36,844 bases of DNA from UMGS172 sp045647525. Its GTDB lineage: Bacteria > Bacillota > Clostridia > Oscillospirales > Acutalibacteraceae. The stretch is from the NCBI GenBank assembly GCA_045647525.1, contig JAZRMK010000047.1, forward strand, positions 1-36,844, read 5' to 3'. Of the stretch, positions 1 to 7,951 are shown piece by piece. The notes under the pieces were generated by a model. The model was given only the letters and a program-made list of their open reading frames with translations, did not search any database and was not told the DNA's origin. The translations under genes and the position numbers were made by a program. The first letter of the stretch is position 1. Each line of letters starts with the position of its first letter.

Positions 1-6
1 AACTTT

Positions 7-1731
7 ATGAATTCGGTTGATAATGCTACCGACGATAGCAAGGCTTTGCAGTATAACCGTGACCGTTCGGGACGTTTTGTCTGGAAAAGATACGACGTTA
101 TTGACAAGACATTTTCCGAGGTCTTGGATACTATGGTTGAGCATTTTCCCGACCAGTATGCTTTCAAGTATACAACACTTGATTACACAAGAACCTATTC
201 GGAATTCCGACGCGATGTAGACGCAGTTGCCGCTTCTCTTATCTCGCTGGGTGTTAAACCCGGTCATCACGTTGCTATATGGGCAACCAACGTTCCTCAG
301 TGGTTCTTAACCTTCTGGGCTACGGTTAAAATTGGTGCCGTTCTTGTAACGGTAAATACCGCGTATAAACTGCACGAGGCAGAGTATCTGCTTCGTCAGT
401 CGGATACACATACCCTTGTTATGATAGATTCCTGCAAGGATTCTAACTATAAGGAAATTATCGAGACTTTATGTCCCGAACTCGAAAATCTTATTCCCGG
501 TCAGCCGCTTCACTGCGAAAAACTCCCGTTCCTCAAAAACATAGTAACGGTTGGTTTTGAAATGAAGGGTTGTCTTACTTGGGAAGAAATGCTTTCTCGC
601 AGTACGACCGTTCCGGTTGAGGAAGTCCGTCGCAGAGCCGCCGAAGTAAAGCCCGACGATGTATGTAATATGCAGTATACTTCGGGTACTACCGGTTTTC
701 CGAAAGGCGTTATGCTGACACACAGAAATATTGTCAACAACGGTAAAATAATCGGTGACAGAATGGATCTGTCCACCGCCGACCGTATGATGATTCAGGT
801 GCCGATGTTCCATTGCTTCGGAATGGTACTGTCGATGACCTCGACCATGACACACGGCGGTACACTTTGTCCGTTGCCGTATTTCTCGCCTAAATCAAGC
901 CTGGCTTGCGTAAACGACGAGAAGATAACCTGTTTTAACGGCGTTCCCACAATGTTTATTGCAATGTTCGCACATAGCGATTTTGCAAAGACCGATTTTT
1001 CGCATATTCGTACGGGTATTATGGCGGGTGCAAACTGTCCTGCCGACCTTATGCGCCGTGCCGCTGATGAGATGAATATGAAGGAGATCATCAGTGTTTA
1101 CGGTCAGACTGAGGCATCTCCCGGCTGTACGATGGGTGAGGTCAATGAGGATATCGACCACCGTGTTGAAACGGTAGGCTCGGCATTCCCCGGCGTTGAG
1201 TGTAAGATAATAGACCCCGAAACAGGTGAAGACCTGCCCGATGGTGAAAACGGTGAGTTTGTAGCCAGAGGATACAACATTATGAAGGGCTATTACAAAA
1301 TGCCCAGAGCAACTGCCGCTACCATTGATAAGGACGGCTGGCTCCATTCGGGCGATATTGCTTGCAGAACATCTGACGGATATTACAAAATCACCGGTCG
1401 TTTGAAGGATATGATCATCCGCGGCGGTGAAAACCTTTATCCGAGAGAAATTGAGGAATTCTACTTGGGTCACGATAAAGTTAAGGATGTTCAGGTAGTT
1501 GGCGTTCCTGATAAACGTTACGGTGAAGAAGCTTGTGCCTGGATCATTCTCAACAAAGGTGAAACTGCAACAGAAGAGGAAATGAGAGAGTATGGCAACA
1601 GCTTTATGGCTCGCCACAAGGTGCCGAGATACTTCATTTTCACGAAAGAGTTCCCGATGAACGCCGCAGGCAAGATCTTGAAGTATAAAATGCGCGACGA
1701 AAGCGTCGAAATTTTGAAGATAGAAAAGTAA
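7..1731 (+). CDS. AMP-forming acyl-CoA synthetase (FadD-like); start uncertain at window edge
   Basis: Predicted to activate a carboxylic acid to its CoA thioester through an acyl-adenylate, consuming ATP. The 574-residue protein spans the full ANL-superfamily fold. The phosphate-binding loop YTSGTTGFPKG lies near residue 224, the GQTEAS motif near 370, the hinge GRLKDMIIRGGENLYP near 464, and the catalytic-lysine tail GKILKYK near 555. The long N-terminal lead and the FadD3/medium-long-chain style distinguish it from the two fusion synthetases downstream: it has no helix-turn-helix and no cupin. The frame is still open upstream of the ATG and only six bases precede it, so no ribosome binding site can be judged and the true start may lie outside the window. 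It is followed after 16 bases by an amidohydrolase, probably in one operon. The acyl substrate cannot be told from sequence; family assignment is secure. Confidence 0.9.
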   Translation: MNSVDNATDDSKALQYNRDRSGRFVWKRYDVIDKTFSEVLDTMVEHFPDQYAFKYTTLDYTRTYSEFRRDVDAVAASLISLGVKPGHHVAIWATNVPQWFLTFWATVKIGAVLVTVNTAYKLHEAEYLLRQSDTHTLVMIDSCKDSNYKEIIETLCPELENLIPGQPLHCEKLPFLKNIVTVGFEMKGCLTWEEMLSRSTTVPVEEVRRRAAEVKPDDVCNMQYTSGTTGFPKGVMLTHRNIVNNGKIIGDRMDLSTADRMMIQVPMFHCFGMVLSMTSTMTHGGTLCPLPYFSPKSSLACVNDEKITCFNGVPTMFIAMFAHSDFAKTDFSHIRTGIMAGANCPADLMRRAADEMNMKEIISVYGQTEASPGCTMGEVNEDIDHRVETVGSAFPGVECKIIDPETGEDLPDGENGEFVARGYNIMKGYYKMPRATAATIDKDGWLHSGDIACRTSDGYYKITGRLKDMIIRGGENLYPREIEEFYLGHDKVKDVQVVGVPDKRYGEEACAWIILNKGETATEEEMREYGNSFMARHKVPRYFIFTKEFPMNAAGKILKYKMRDESVEILKIEK

Positions 1732-1747
1732 AGAAAGGAATGGCAAA

Positions 1748-2545
1748 ATGCATCCGATAGTTGACTGTCATTGTCATATATATCCTGAAAAAATAGCAGC
1801 CAAAGCAGTCGAAAGTATCGGCCATTTTTACGATATTCCGATGGGTTGCGGTGGCACCGCCGCCGATATGGTTACCGCCGAAAGATATGCAGGCATTACT
1901 CACCAGATAATCTTTTCGGTTGCAACAAAGGTGCCGCAGGTTGCGTCTATAAACCGATTTATTGCCGAAGAGGTTGCGAAGTCTAACGGAACGATGACGG
2001 GACTTGGAACGCTTCACCCCGATAGTCCCGACATTAAAGGCGATATCGAAAATATCATTGAATTGGGCCTTAAAGGCGTTAAACTCCATCCCGATATTCA
2101 GGGCTTTAAAATCGATGATTACCGTTGTCTTAAAATCTACGAACTTTGTGAAGGAAGATTACCTGTTTTGATGCACACAGGTGACAATCGGTACGACTTT
2201 TCAAACCCTAACCGACTGAAACCTATATTAGAAATATTTAAAAGTTTGACGGTTATAGGGGCTCATTTCGGCGGTTGGTCAATGTGGGATACGGCTGTCA
2301 ATGAACTTGCCGAGTTTTCCAATTTATACGTTGATTGCTCCTCTTCACTGTATGCAATGACCGCAGAAAAGGCGAGAGAGGTAATTCGCCGATACGGAGC
2401 CGATAAGGTCCTTTTCGGCACCGATTATCCTATGTGGAATCCCATGGAGGAAATCGAGCGTTTTGAGGCTCTTGGACTTAGCGAAGAAGAAAAGCAGAAG
2501 ATATACTATAAAAATGCTGAAAAACTGTTCGGTCTAACGCTTTAA
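1748..2545 (+). CDS. Amidohydrolase family protein (TIM-barrel metal-dependent hydrolase)
   Basis: A 265-residue amidohydrolase_2-type TIM-barrel protein. The N-terminal DCHCHIYP gives the HxH metal ligands on strand 1. Further likely ligands are the His in KLHPDIQGF, the His in IGAHFGG and the Asp in FGTDYPMW near the C-terminus. Family members hydrolyse or decarboxylate small cyclic or aromatic acids, and the sequence alone does not give the substrate. A Shine-Dalgarno-like AAGGAATGG precedes the ATG. The gene is 16 bases behind the acyl-CoA synthetase and so is probably co-transcribed with it, which would suit a pathway in which a ring-opened or released acid is loaded onto CoA (inference). 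No terminator is visible after the stop; the promoter of the next unit starts 13 bases later. Confidence 0.85.
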   Translation: MHPIVDCHCHIYPEKIAAKAVESIGHFYDIPMGCGGTAADMVTAERYAGITHQIIFSVATKVPQVASINRFIAEEVAKSNGTMTGLGTLHPDSPDIKGDIENIIELGLKGVKLHPDIQGFKIDDYRCLKIYELCEGRLPVLMHTGDNRYDFSNPNRLKPILEIFKSLTVIGAHFGGWSMWDTAVNELAEFSNLYVDCSSSLYAMTAEKAREVIRRYGADKVLFGTDYPMWNPMEEIERFEALGLSEEEKQKIYYKNAEKLFGLTL

Positions 2546-2558
2546 AATGAAAAAAGTG

Positions 2559-2587
2559 TTGACAAATAAATATATCGGGCGTATAAT
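2559..2587 (+). promoter_or_regulatory. Sigma-A promoter of the first T-box unit
   Basis: The -35 box TTGACA (2559-2564) and -10 box TATAAT (2582-2587) are both perfect consensus with a 17-base spacer. This predicts transcription starting near 2594, just before the T-box leader. A promoter this strong suits a gene controlled by attenuation rather than by initiation. Confidence 0.9.
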
Positions 2588-2593
2588 ACAATA

Positions 2594-2875
2594 AAATTGA
2601 AAAAAGCTATGACGAAGACGGCGAATTCTTAAAACTTTGCAGAGAGTCGGGGACGGTGCAATCCCGATAAGAAAAAGAATTGTTGCCTATCACTTCCGAG
2701 CTGAAGACCCAAAGCATTTTGCAAGTAGGCTCTTCCGTGACTGCTACGTTAGTGCATAGAACTTTATCAGGAGTTCGAAGTGGCGTAATTTTACGCAATT
2801 TGAGTGGTACCGCGGGTATTGAATTGTTTTCATAACTCGTCTCAAAGAATTTCTTTGAGACGAGTTTTATCTTTT
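2594..2875 (+). promoter_or_regulatory. T-box riboswitch, predicted specifier AUC (tRNA-Ile)
   Basis: Visible T-box landmarks are the AGAGAG bulge (2641-2646), the apical GGTGC segment, the stem-III-like block CCGTGACTGCTACGTTA and the T-box GAGTGGTACCGCGGG (2802-2816). Stem I can be folded by eye: GAAG 2614-2617 pairs with CTTC 2693-2696, GGC 2620-2622 with GCC 2685-2687, and AATTCTT with AAGAATT. This leaves T-ATC-A, so the specifier is ATC at 2689-2691, an isoleucine codon. UGGU at 2805-2808 would pair with a 3' end whose discriminator base is A, which fits tRNA-Ile. TTTGAG (2799-2804) can pair with CTCAAA (2841-2846) as antiterminator, competing with the terminator. T-boxes activate downstream genes when the cognate tRNA is uncharged. 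The T-box assignment is firm; the specifier is read by alignment and is less certain. Confidence 0.93.
2834..2875 (+). terminator. T-box intrinsic terminator (attenuator) of unit 1
   Basis: The arm AACTCGTCTCAAAGAA (2834-2849) pairs with TTCTTTGAGACGAGTT and is followed by a T-rich tract. Its 5' arm contains the CTCAAA that alternatively pairs with TTTGAG in the T-box sequence, the standard terminator/antiterminator switch. Confidence 0.92.
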
Positions 2876-2905
2876 TATTTAAATTATTCGAAAGGAGAAC
2901 CTAAA

Positions 2906-5173
2906 ATGAGTACAGAAACCACAATGACACAGTTGAGCGAGGTTGCATCGCGAATTAAGGAGATGCGTGAAATTTTGGGCTGGTCAAAGACCAAAATGGC
3001 CATCAAGACCGAAGTTTCAGAAGAAATGTATAACGCTTATGAGCAGGGAAAAACTGACCTGCCGTTCTCGTTTATTCATAAGTGTGCTTTGGCTTTCGAT
3101 ATTCAAATGACCGAATTGCTTGAAGGACAGACTGCAAAGCTTTCTTCCTACACCGTTACAAGAAAGGGCGAGGGACAGGAAACCGCCAAGGAGGACGGAA
3201 TTGAAATTCGCAATTTGGCTCCTAATTTCAAAGGTAAAATGTCCGAACCGTATATGGTTCGCTACGAATATTCTCCCGAACTTCAAAACAGACCCATTCA
3301 CTTGACCAAGCACAGCGGTCAGGAATTTGACCTTGTTTTAGATGGTACTTTGAAGGTTCAGGTTGGCGAACACGTCGAGATTCTTCACGAAGGTGACAGC
3401 ATCTATTACAACAGCTCTACCCCTCACGGAATGATTGCCGTTGACGGCAAAGATTGTCTTTTTTGCGCAGTTGTTCTGTCGGGTGAAGACGTAAAGGAAG
3501 AGGTTGTAAGACGCAGCATCGCCAAGGCACGTTCGACCGAAAAACTTATCTGTGAGAAGTTCGTTAAGGTCGATGAGACCGAATCGGGTGAATTAAAGTC
3601 CATCAGCTTCCCGAATCACGAAAAATTCAACTTCGGTTTTGATATTGTTGACGAAATTGCAAATGCATATCCTGATAAACTGGCTATGTTGCATGTTGAC
3701 AAGAATCACGTTGAACGCCGTTTTACTTTCAAGGATATTAAGCGTGCCTCTGCTCAGTGTGCCAACTACTTCACCTCGCTCGGCATTAAAAAGGGCGACC
3801 GCGTAATGCTTGTTTTAAAGCGCCACTACCAGTTCTGGTTTGCAATGGTAGCACTTCATAAATTGGGTGCTATTGCAATTCCTGCTACAAATCAGCTTAA
3901 AGACCACGACTTTAAATACAGATTTGATGCAGCAGGTGTTTCTGCAATTCTTTGTACCGCCGATGATGACGTTTCTGATATCGTTGACCGCGCAGCGCTC
4001 CAATGCCCTGAGCTTACAACCAAGATTCTTGTTGGCGGCAGTAAGGACGGTTGGCATGATTTTGATGCCGAATACGGTCTTTTCTCCGGTAAATATGTCC
4101 GCACCGAAGATACATCCTGCGGTGATGAGCCTGCATTGATGTTCTTTACTTCGGGAACGACCGGCAATCCCAAGATGGCATGCCACAAGCACACCTATGC
4201 ACTCGGCCATTTTGTCACTGCAAAGTATTGGCATTGTTGCGAAAGAGACGGCTTGCATCTTACAATTTCCGATACCGGTTGGGGCAAATCTCTTTGGGGC
4301 AAACTCTACGGTCAGTGGCTCTGCGAGGGAGCTGTCTTTGTTTATGACTTTGACCGTTTCTCTGCTTCCGACATTTTGCCGATGTTTGCAAAGTACAACA
4401 TTACCACATTCTGCGCACCTCCTACAATGCTCAGAATGTTGATAAAAGAGGATCTTTCCAAGTACGATTTGTCATCCATCCATCATATGACCACCGCAGG
4501 TGAGGCACTGAACCCTGAGGTGTCACGTCAGTTTGAATTGGCTACCGGACTTACCATTATGGAAGGCTTCGGTCAGACTGAAACCACCCTTACCATTGCT
4601 AACCTTGTGGGAACAACCGCAAAGTTAGGCTCAATGGGTAAAGCAAGTCCGCAGTATAAGGTTGACATTGTTGACCCCGACGGCAATTCGTTGCCCAACG
4701 GTGAGGTCGGTGAGATAGTTATCCATCTTGATGAAGGTGTGCCTTGCGGTCTGTTCAGAGAATACTACCGTGATGAAGAAAAGACCGCCGAAGCGATCTA
4801 TGACGGTATGTATCATACCGGCGATACCGCTTGGCGCGATGAGGACGGTTACTTCTGGTATGTCAGCCGTATCGATGACGTTATTAAGTCCTCAGGTTAC
4901 CGCATCGGACCTTTCGAGATCGAGAGCGTTATTATGGAATTACCGTATGTTTTGGAATGCGGTGTTTCTGCAGCTCCCGACGAAGTAAGAGGTCAAGTAG
5001 TTAAGGCTTCCATTGTTCTTACCAAGGGAACCGAACCCAGTGAGGAACTTAAAAAGGAAATCCAGCAGTATGTTAAAGAGCATACTGCACCCTATAAATA
5101 TCCAAGGGTTGTTGTTTTCTGTGATGAGTTGCCTAAGACCATTAGCGGAAAGATTCAGAGAAATAAGCTTTAA
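2906..5173 (+). CDS. HTH-cupin-acyl-CoA synthetase fusion, paralogue 1 (T-box Ile)
   Basis: The 755-residue protein has three parts. An XRE-type helix-turn-helix covers about residues 15-70, a cupin about 115-190 (barrel motifs HSGQEFDLVLDG and TPHG), and an AMP-forming acyl-CoA synthetase follows. The synthetase has phosphate loop FFTSGTTGNPK near 412, GFGQTET, hinge DDVIKSSGYRIG near 656 and catalytic-lysine tail SGKIQRNKL at the very end. The synthetase half resembles the medium-chain/ACSM type. The start at 2906 is chosen because AAAGGAG precedes it; the frame runs upstream into the T-box, which is not coding. It is monocistronic, controlled by an Ile-type T-box. From this I infer 2-methylbutyrate, the isoleucine precursor acid, as substrate. 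The HTH-cupin half may sense a ligand and bind DNA, or may be a remnant regulatory domain. Family is secure; substrate is inferred. Confidence 0.93.
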   Translation: MSTETTMTQLSEVASRIKEMREILGWSKTKMAIKTEVSEEMYNAYEQGKTDLPFSFIHKCALAFDIQMTELLEGQTAKLSSYTVTRKGEGQETAKEDGIEIRNLAPNFKGKMSEPYMVRYEYSPELQNRPIHLTKHSGQEFDLVLDGTLKVQVGEHVEILHEGDSIYYNSSTPHGMIAVDGKDCLFCAVVLSGEDVKEEVVRRSIAKARSTEKLICEKFVKVDETESGELKSISFPNHEKFNFGFDIVDEIANAYPDKLAMLHVDKNHVERRFTFKDIKRASAQCANYFTSLGIKKGDRVMLVLKRHYQFWFAMVALHKLGAIAIPATNQLKDHDFKYRFDAAGVSAILCTADDDVSDIVDRAALQCPELTTKILVGGSKDGWHDFDAEYGLFSGKYVRTEDTSCGDEPALMFFTSGTTGNPKMACHKHTYALGHFVTAKYWHCCERDGLHLTISDTGWGKSLWGKLYGQWLCEGAVFVYDFDRFSASDILPMFAKYNITTFCAPPTMLRMLIKEDLSKYDLSSIHHMTTAGEALNPEVSRQFELATGLTIMEGFGQTETTLTIANLVGTTAKLGSMGKASPQYKVDIVDPDGNSLPNGEVGEIVIHLDEGVPCGLFREYYRDEEKTAEAIYDGMYHTGDTAWRDEDGYFWYVSRIDDVIKSSGYRIGPFEIESVIMELPYVLECGVSAAPDEVRGQVVKASIVLTKGTEPSEELKKEIQQYVKEHTAPYKYPRVVVFCDELPKTISGKIQRNKL

Positions 5174-5179
5174 ACATGA

Positions 5180-5210
5180 TACTGCGAAGGCAAATATTGC
5201 CTTCGCAGTA
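5180..5210 (+). other. Perfect 14-bp hairpin without U-tract
   Basis: TACTGCGAAGGCAA (5180-5193) and its exact reverse complement (5197-5210) flank a three-base loop, six bases after the stop codon of the first fusion gene. The stem is followed by a run of A, not T, so it does not look like a standard intrinsic terminator on the plus strand. It could stabilise the mRNA 3' end or act as a weak terminator. Confidence 0.6.
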
Positions 5211-5252
5211 AAAAAATATAAGGCTTATTTTGTCGAAAAAATTTTATTTTTA

Positions 5253-5281
5253 TTGACAATAGTTTCTTTGTTTGTTATAAT
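5253..5281 (+). promoter_or_regulatory. Sigma-A promoter of the second T-box unit
   Basis: TTGACA (5253-5258), a 17-base spacer and TATAAT (5276-5281) form a perfect consensus. This predicts a start near 5288, at the 5' end of the second T-box. It shows that the second unit is transcribed on its own and not only by readthrough. Confidence 0.9.
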
Positions 5282-5287
5282 ATCACA

Positions 5288-5587
5288 TTATAATAATCCA
5301 TTTTAAAGGCGTAGACGAAGAGGACGTTGAAACTGAGATTTCAGAGAGTCGGCATAATGGTGCGAGCCGATATCAAGGTTTCTTACAGTCAGTAGCTTCC
5401 GAGCTGAAAGGAAGAAAAAGTTTAAACTTGAGTAGAACCTTTCCGTAACTGCTGCGTTAATGCATAGGGCTTGTCAGAGCCTGAGGGGTACGGGGTGAAA
5501 GCTCCGTGCAATTTGAGTGGTACCGCGGGATATAAGTTTTCTTATAGCTCGTCTCAAAGGACTGTTATCTTTGAGGCGAGTTTTTTA
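5288..5587 (+). promoter_or_regulatory. T-box riboswitch, predicted specifier GUA (tRNA-Val)
   Basis: Landmarks are AGAGAGTCGGC (from 5343), the apical GGTGC, the CCGTAACTGCTGCGTTA block and the T-box GAGTGGTACCGCGGG (5515-5529). Folding stem I as in the first leader, GAAG 5317-5320 pairs with CTTC 5396-5399, GAC 5323-5325 with GTC 5388-5390, and GAAACT with GGTTTC. This leaves A-GTA-G, so the specifier is GTA at 5392-5394, a valine codon. If GTC 5388-5390 were the specifier instead, it would also be valine. UGGU (5518-5521) fits an A discriminator base, as in tRNA-Val. Compared with the first leader, a longer variable segment lies before the antiterminator. It controls the second fusion gene and, by readthrough, the whole oxidoreductase operon. 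Confidence 0.93.
5548..5587 (+). terminator. T-box intrinsic terminator (attenuator) of unit 2
   Basis: CTCGTCTCAAAG (5548-5559) pairs with CTTTGAGGCGAG (5569-5580) and is followed by six T. CTCAAA at 5553-5558 can instead pair with TTTGAG at 5512-5517 to form the antiterminator. The CTCGTCTCAAAG arm is identical to that of the first T-box, consistent with duplication. Confidence 0.93.
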
Positions 5588-5616
5588 AATTTGCGGTAAA
5601 TTTGGAGGTAAACAAA

Positions 5617-7914
5617 ATGGGAACTACCGGATTGGACATCAGAATAATGGAAATGGCCAACCGTATCAAAGAACTGCGCGATATTGTGGGCATTACTGTC
5701 AAGGAAATGGCGGCTAAAACCGGCGTATCTTATGATGAATATTTAGCCTGCGAAGCAGGTGAGAGGGACTTAAACTTTGCGTTCCTTTACAGATGCGCTC
5801 TGGCTTTAAAGGTTGACGTTACCGATATTATCGAGGGTTCATCACCGAGATTGGCCGGCTATACTGTAACCCGTAACGGTGAAGGTCAAAAGATAGAACA
5901 GGCGCACGGCATGGTCTATTATAACCTTGCAGGTACGTTTAAAAACCGTATTGCCGAGCCTTTGTATGTTGTATCAACATACAGTGAAGAAGCGCAGAAT
6001 GCTGATATTGAACTCACCACCCACGAGGGTCAGGAGTGCGATATCGTTTTAAAGGGTGCTTTGAAGGTTCAGGTAGGTGACCATACCGAGATACTTCACG
6101 AAGGCGATAGTATTTATTATGACAGTGACACACCTCACGGAATGATTGCTGTTGAAGGTGAAGATTGTATATTTTACGCTATCGTTCTTAACCCCGCAGG
6201 TGAGCCTATTTCGAATCTTACCCACGGCGGCGTTAAGGAGTTTACCGCAACTACCAAAAAGCCTGTTAAGAGCTCCGAAAGAACCCGCGTTTATGAGGAC
6301 TACGTAATTACCGAGGAAGACTCAAAAGGCGTATTGCAAAAAATCGATTTTAAAAATATCGATAAGTTTAATTTCGCTTTTGATATTATTGATAGATTGG
6401 GTGTTGAGCAACCCGATAAGACCGCTTTGATGCATATTTCAAAGGACGGTACCGAGCGCCGTTTCACCTTTAAGGATATTAAACGAGCCTCGGCACAGAC
6501 TGCCAACTATCTGAAATCACTCGGCATCAAAAAGGGCGACAAGGTTATGCTCATTTTGAAGCGTCACTACCAGTTCTGGTTTACCATTCTGGCACTTCAC
6601 AAGTTGGGCGCTGTTGCTATTCCTGCAACTAACCAGCTTAAAGAGCATGACATTTCCTACCGTATAAATGCGGCAGGTGTCAAGGCTGTTGTCTGCACTG
6701 CTGATGACGGTGTAGCAAATGAAGTTGATTTAGCCGCCGAGCATTGTCCGTCACTTGATGTTAAGGTTATGGTTGGCGGAAACCGTGACGGCTGGAAAAA
6801 CTTTGACGAGGAATATTCGTTGTTCAGTGGTAAGTTTGAACGTACCGAGGATACTGCCTGCGGTGACGATTTGATGCTTATGTACTTCACATCGGGCACA
6901 ACCGGAAATCCCAAGATCGCAACACATAACTATAAGTATCCCTTCGGTCACTTTATCACTGCTAAATACTGGCATTGTGTAAATCCCGACGGATTGCATC
7001 TTACAATTTCCGATACAGGTTGGGCAAAGGCTGCTTGGGGTAAAATTTACGGTCAGTGGCTTTGTGAAGCAGGTATGTTTGTATATGACTTCGACCGTTT
7101 CTCTGCTGCTGATATTTTGCCGATGTTTGCAAAATACAACATTTCAACCTTCTGCGCTCCGCCCACAATGCTTCGTATGCTCGTTAAAGAGGATCTTTCT
7201 AAATACGATTTATCAAGCGTTGAACATATGACCACAGCGGGTGAGGCTTTGAACCCCGAGGTATTCCGACAGTTCGAGCAAGCTACCGGTTTGCAGATCA
7301 TGGAAGGCTTTGGTCAGACAGAAACCACCTGCGCTCTGGCAAATCTTGCGGGTACCAAGATGCGTCTTGGCTCTATGGGCAAACCCGTTCCGCTTTATGA
7401 TATTCATTTGCTTGACAGCGAAGGAAAAGAAGCGGCAGTCGGTGAGGTTGGCGAGATCTGCATCAAGACAGCCGACAAAGTTCCCTGCGGTTTGTTCTGC
7501 GGTTACTATAACGACGAAAGCAAGACAAAAGAAGTATGGTATGATGGATATTATCATACCGGCGATACCGCTTGGCGCGATGAGGACGGCTACTTCTGGT
7601 ACGTTGGACGCGTTGATGATGTTATTAAGTCTTCGGGCTATCGCATCGGACCGTTTGAAATTGAATACGTTATTATGGAACTTCCCTTTGTTTTGGAGTG
7701 CGGCGTTTCCGCGGCTCCCGATGAGGTAAGAGGTCAGGTGGTCAAGGCTTCTATCGTTCTTACCAAGGGAACTGTTCCCAGCGAAGAACTTAAAAAGGAA
7801 GTTCAGACCTACGTTAAAAACAGGACTGCTCCTTATAAGTATCCCAGAATCGTTGTTTTCCGCGAAGAACTGCCCAAGACTACAAGCGGAAAGATTCAGC
7901 GTAATAAGTTGTAA
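5617..7914 (+). CDS. HTH-cupin-acyl-CoA synthetase fusion, paralogue 2 (T-box Val)
   Basis: This 765-residue protein has the same architecture as the fusion just upstream and is obviously paralogous along its whole length. The HTH covers about residues 15-70, the cupin about 110-195 (HEGQECDIVLKG, TPHG), and the synthetase has phosphate loop FTSGTTGNPK near 423, GFGQTET, hinge DDVIKSSGYRIG near 666 and C-terminal SGKIQRNKL. Start 5617 is preceded by TTTGGAGG; an in-frame TTG at 5602 lies upstream of that site and is unlikely. It is the first gene of a six-gene operon with a VorB-type 2-oxoacid:ferredoxin oxidoreductase, only 37 bases before the next gene. The Val-type T-box and the VOR partner make isobutyryl-CoA synthetase the most likely activity (inference). 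Substrate specificity cannot be read directly, and isovalerate or 2-methylbutyrate are alternatives. Confidence 0.93.
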   Translation: MGTTGLDIRIMEMANRIKELRDIVGITVKEMAAKTGVSYDEYLACEAGERDLNFAFLYRCALALKVDVTDIIEGSSPRLAGYTVTRNGEGQKIEQAHGMVYYNLAGTFKNRIAEPLYVVSTYSEEAQNADIELTTHEGQECDIVLKGALKVQVGDHTEILHEGDSIYYDSDTPHGMIAVEGEDCIFYAIVLNPAGEPISNLTHGGVKEFTATTKKPVKSSERTRVYEDYVITEEDSKGVLQKIDFKNIDKFNFAFDIIDRLGVEQPDKTALMHISKDGTERRFTFKDIKRASAQTANYLKSLGIKKGDKVMLILKRHYQFWFTILALHKLGAVAIPATNQLKEHDISYRINAAGVKAVVCTADDGVANEVDLAAEHCPSLDVKVMVGGNRDGWKNFDEEYSLFSGKFERTEDTACGDDLMLMYFTSGTTGNPKIATHNYKYPFGHFITAKYWHCVNPDGLHLTISDTGWAKAAWGKIYGQWLCEAGMFVYDFDRFSAADILPMFAKYNISTFCAPPTMLRMLVKEDLSKYDLSSVEHMTTAGEALNPEVFRQFEQATGLQIMEGFGQTETTCALANLAGTKMRLGSMGKPVPLYDIHLLDSEGKEAAVGEVGEICIKTADKVPCGLFCGYYNDESKTKEVWYDGYYHTGDTAWRDEDGYFWYVGRVDDVIKSSGYRIGPFEIEYVIMELPFVLECGVSAAPDEVRGQVVKASIVLTKGTVPSEELKKEVQTYVKNRTAPYKYPRIVVFREELPKTTSGKIQRNKL

Positions 7915-7951
7915 ACACAACTGACGTATCGGTTGTGATGAAGGTGTTTTT

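Noticed and set aside
895..1746. Long minus-strand reading frame (283 codons) opposite the first acyl-CoA synthetase
   Set aside because: It is antisense to a gene with clear family motifs, has no recognisable domain and no Shine-Dalgarno site; it reflects codon bias of the sense gene.
2804..2905. N-terminal extension of the first fusion gene into the T-box (GTG at 2804)
   Set aside because: The extension would be translated from the T-box and terminator sequence; ATG 2906 has AAAGGAG ahead and aligns with the paralogue's start.
7213..7920. Minus-strand frame of 235 codons opposite the second fusion gene
   Set aside because: Antisense shadow of the conserved synthetase domain; similar shadows appear opposite the first paralogue, vorB and mgtE.
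7915..7951. Hairpin CACAAC/GTTGTG after the second fusion gene as an operon-splitting terminator
   Set aside because: Only six base pairs with a ten-base loop and no T-run; the downstream genes are tightly spaced and lack a promoter.
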